Below, piece by piece: positions 62,414 through 64,000 of a stretch of DNA of 64,000 nucleotides. Made by a program: the position numbers and the translations under genes. Every line of letters starts with the position of its first letter. The first letter of the stretch is position 1. The notes beneath the pieces were generated by a model that made no database searches, had not been told where the DNA came from, and saw only the letters and a program-made list of their open reading frames with translations. This DNA is from J095 sp964517605 (GTDB lineage: Bacteria; Chloroflexota; Anaerolineae; 4572-78; J111): NCBI GenBank assembly GCA_964517605.1, contig CAZFCE010000003.1, forward strand, positions 186,001-250,000. Direction: 5' to 3'.

Positions 62414-64000
62414 ATGCCGGGTACAGATCCCTTTATTGGAATTACGCTCGGATCGTATGAAATTCTGGAAGCCATTGGCGAGGGCGGCATGGCCCGGATT
62501 TACAAGGGCTACCATGTCGAGCTTAACCGTTACGCCGCCATCAAGGTGGTTCACTGGGGCTTGCAGGAAGATCTGGATTTTACCGAACGCTTTCGGCGCG
62601 AAGCGCAGGCCATTGCCAGTCTGCGCCACCCCAATATTGTGCAGATTTATGATTTTGGCAAGCACGAAAGCGGCTACTACATGGCCATGGAGTTTGTTGA
62701 GGGCGGCGACCTGGCGGTGATGTTGAGCCAGTCCCGCACCCGGCAAACATACCTGCCGCCCGAAGAAACCACTAAAATCATCAAGGGCGTGGCTTCGGCG
62801 CTGGATTACGCCCACCGCAATGGCGTTATTCACCGCGATGTGAAACCCTCCAACATTATGATTAACCGCGATGGCCAGCCCATCCTCACCGATTTTGGGC
62901 TGGTGATGCTGCCGTTGCAATCCAGCCAGGCCACACTGGGCAGCGTGTTTGGCACGCCGCATTACGTTGCGCCGGAACAGGCCATCTCCTCGGCAGATGC
63001 GGTGCCCGCCAGCGATATTTACTCGCTGGGCGTGGTGTTGTTTGAAATGACCACCAACCGGGTGCCATTTGATGACCCCTCGCCGTTGAGCGTGGCTTTA
63101 AAGCACGTCAGCGATGCGCCGCCGTCGCCCACCGCCATTAACCCCAACCTGCCGCCGCCACTGGAGGACGTTATCCTCAAGGCGCTCTCCAAAACCCCCG
63201 CCGACCGGTTTGCCACCGCCGGCGAACTGGCCCAGGCCACCGCCGCCGCTTTTGCCGGCGAAACCGTGGTTGAAAACATAAACGCGGTTACGGTTCCTGC
63301 CAGAGCCAAAGCGGTTGCCACCGCGGCATCGGTTGTAAAACCCGTAACCACGCCGCCGCCGGTGGCAAAATCGGCGTTGCCCGGCTGGTTTTTAATGGGG
63401 TTGATGGCCATTATGGGCGGGTTGGTTGGCGCGGGTGGTTTTTTTATCTTTAACCATAATTTTGCCGCGCCTGCCGCTACCCCGGTTGTGGCGGCGGTAG
63501 AGCCAACGTTTACGCCTTCACTTACGCCATCGCCCACCGGCACGCCTTTGCCTACGTTTACGGCTACGCCTACCGCCACGCCCACATTTACGCCCACGCC
63601 CACCGCCTCGCCGACCAATACGCCAACACCGCCGCCCACTAATACGGCCACAGCCGTTCCGCCCACGCCTACGCCGCTGCCGCCCACCGCGCCGCCGCCG
63701 CCTCCCGCCCCAACGGCCACCGCCACCGCCGAAGGTTTGGCCGGCAAAATCCTGTTTAAAACCGACCGGGCCGGGCTGGTGCAAATCTACCAAATGAATG
63801 CCGACGGCTCCGACCAGCGCCCGCTGGTTGATATTTCCATTTACACCGAACTGCAAACGCGGCTGCCGTTCTCGCCCGACGGCCAAAACCAAATTCTGGT
63901 TAAAGGCGAAGGCCAACTGGATTTATGGTGGATAAATTTTGTCAGCGGGCAAGAACTCCGCATCACCAGCACCGGCAAACCCGAATACGACCCCGCCTGG
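62414..64000 (+). CDS. Membrane-anchored Ser/Thr protein kinase with extracellular beta-propeller, cut by the right edge
   Basis: 529 codons are in the window and the gene continues. The kinase domain (about 15-275) is complete: IGEGGMARIYKG glycine loop, Lys44 in AAIKVV, HRDVKPSN (140-147), DFG (160-162) and APE. This is the PknB-type bacterial layout. One membrane segment (about 322-346) is followed by a long Pro/Thr linker (to about 435) and then a TolB/PD40-type propeller repeat (KILFKTDRAGLVQIYQMNAD, GSDQRPL). It should be an inner-face kinase that reads an outside signal. The ATG follows AGGAG. Confidence 0.9.
   Translation, partial: MPGTDPFIGITLGSYEILEAIGEGGMARIYKGYHVELNRYAAIKVVHWGLQEDLDFTERFRREAQAIASLRHPNIVQIYDFGKHESGYYMAMEFVEGGDLAVMLSQSRTRQTYLPPEETTKIIKGVASALDYAHRNGVIHRDVKPSNIMINRDGQPILTDFGLVMLPLQSSQATLGSVFGTPHYVAPEQAISSADAVPASDIYSLGVVLFEMTTNRVPFDDPSPLSVALKHVSDAPPSPTAINPNLPPPLEDVILKALSKTPADRFATAGELAQATAAAFAGETVVENINAVTVPARAKAVATAASVVKPVTTPPPVAKSALPGWFLMGLMAIMGGLVGAGGFFIFNHNFAAPAATPVVAAVEPTFTPSLTPSPTGTPLPTFTATPTATPTFTPTPTASPTNTPTPPPTNTATAVPPTPTPLPPTAPPPPPAPTATATAEGLAGKILFKTDRAGLVQIYQMNADGSDQRPLVDISIYTELQTRLPFSPDGQNQILVKGEGQLDLWWINFVSGQELRITSTGKPEYDPAW

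Overview
The window looks like part of a Chloroflexota genome of the Anaerolineae/Caldilineae type, probably a metagenome-assembled contig. The reasons are GC-rich coding sequence, Pro/Thr-rich linkers on exported proteins, a Ser/Thr kinase with a membrane anchor and an apparent outside beta-propeller, several very large membrane glycosyltransferases, and abundant intergenic palindromes. This is inference from gene content; no marker gene is present. One 100-N scaffold gap lies at 2181-2280.

Region by region. 1-7.5 kb (minus strand): the start of a gene leaving the window, a BMP-family binding lipoprotein broken by the gap, a giant PA14/PKD-repeat surface protein and a Nudix hydrolase. 7.7-16 kb: a sugar locus. 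Here a minus-strand ABC importer (a binding protein whose ligand domain is duplicated in tandem, a permease and an ATPase) and a DUF4432 epimerase-like gene face a plus-strand fructokinase and a DeoR-type regulator that carries a periplasmic-binding-protein fold inside it. 16.3-18.4 kb: a chemoreceptor-like protein without an outside sensor domain. 18.5-18.8 kb: an array of fifteen 20-21 bp palindromic repeats. 18.9-25.6 kb: on the minus strand, a nitrate/taurine-type ABC transporter followed by a three-subunit NAD-linked [FeFe]-hydrogenase. The run is headed by a consensus promoter with a Rex-like operator just downstream of its -10 box.

25.8-31.7 kb: a fusion of a YfhO-type membrane protein with a Wzx-type flippase, a polyprenol-phosphate mannose synthase and an amidase. 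32-36.3 kb: a complete polyamine importer (potABCD). 36.4 kb: a selenocysteine tRNA on the minus strand. 36.5-46.4 kb: a malic enzyme/phosphotransacetylase fusion, an oxidoreductase, a universal stress protein, a secreted nuclease, an unrecognised operon (two paralogous helical proteins, a metallophosphoesterase and a hotdog thioesterase) preceded by phased 21-bp palindromes, and serC. 46.8-61.5 kb: cysH, a GT4 glycosyltransferase, five GT39-like membrane glycosyltransferases and an aminotransferase, mostly overlapping or nearly so. 61.5-64 kb: an NrtR-like Nudix regulator with a palindromic operator candidate, and a Ser/Thr kinase cut by the right edge.

How the genes fit together. The sugar locus looks self-contained: import, phosphorylation, epimerisation and a ligand-sensing regulator. 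The Rex-like site suggests that the NADH/NAD+ ratio controls hydrogen metabolism and an unknown importer together. The mannose-phosphate synthase could supply a lipid-linked donor to the GT39 enzymes. The selenocysteine tRNA implies selenoproteins elsewhere in the genome; none was seen here. The least described pieces are the HTH/PBP/DeoRC regulator with its duplicated partner, the importer-hydrogenase operon, the 42.3-45.3 kb operon and the families of 21-bp-phased palindromes.
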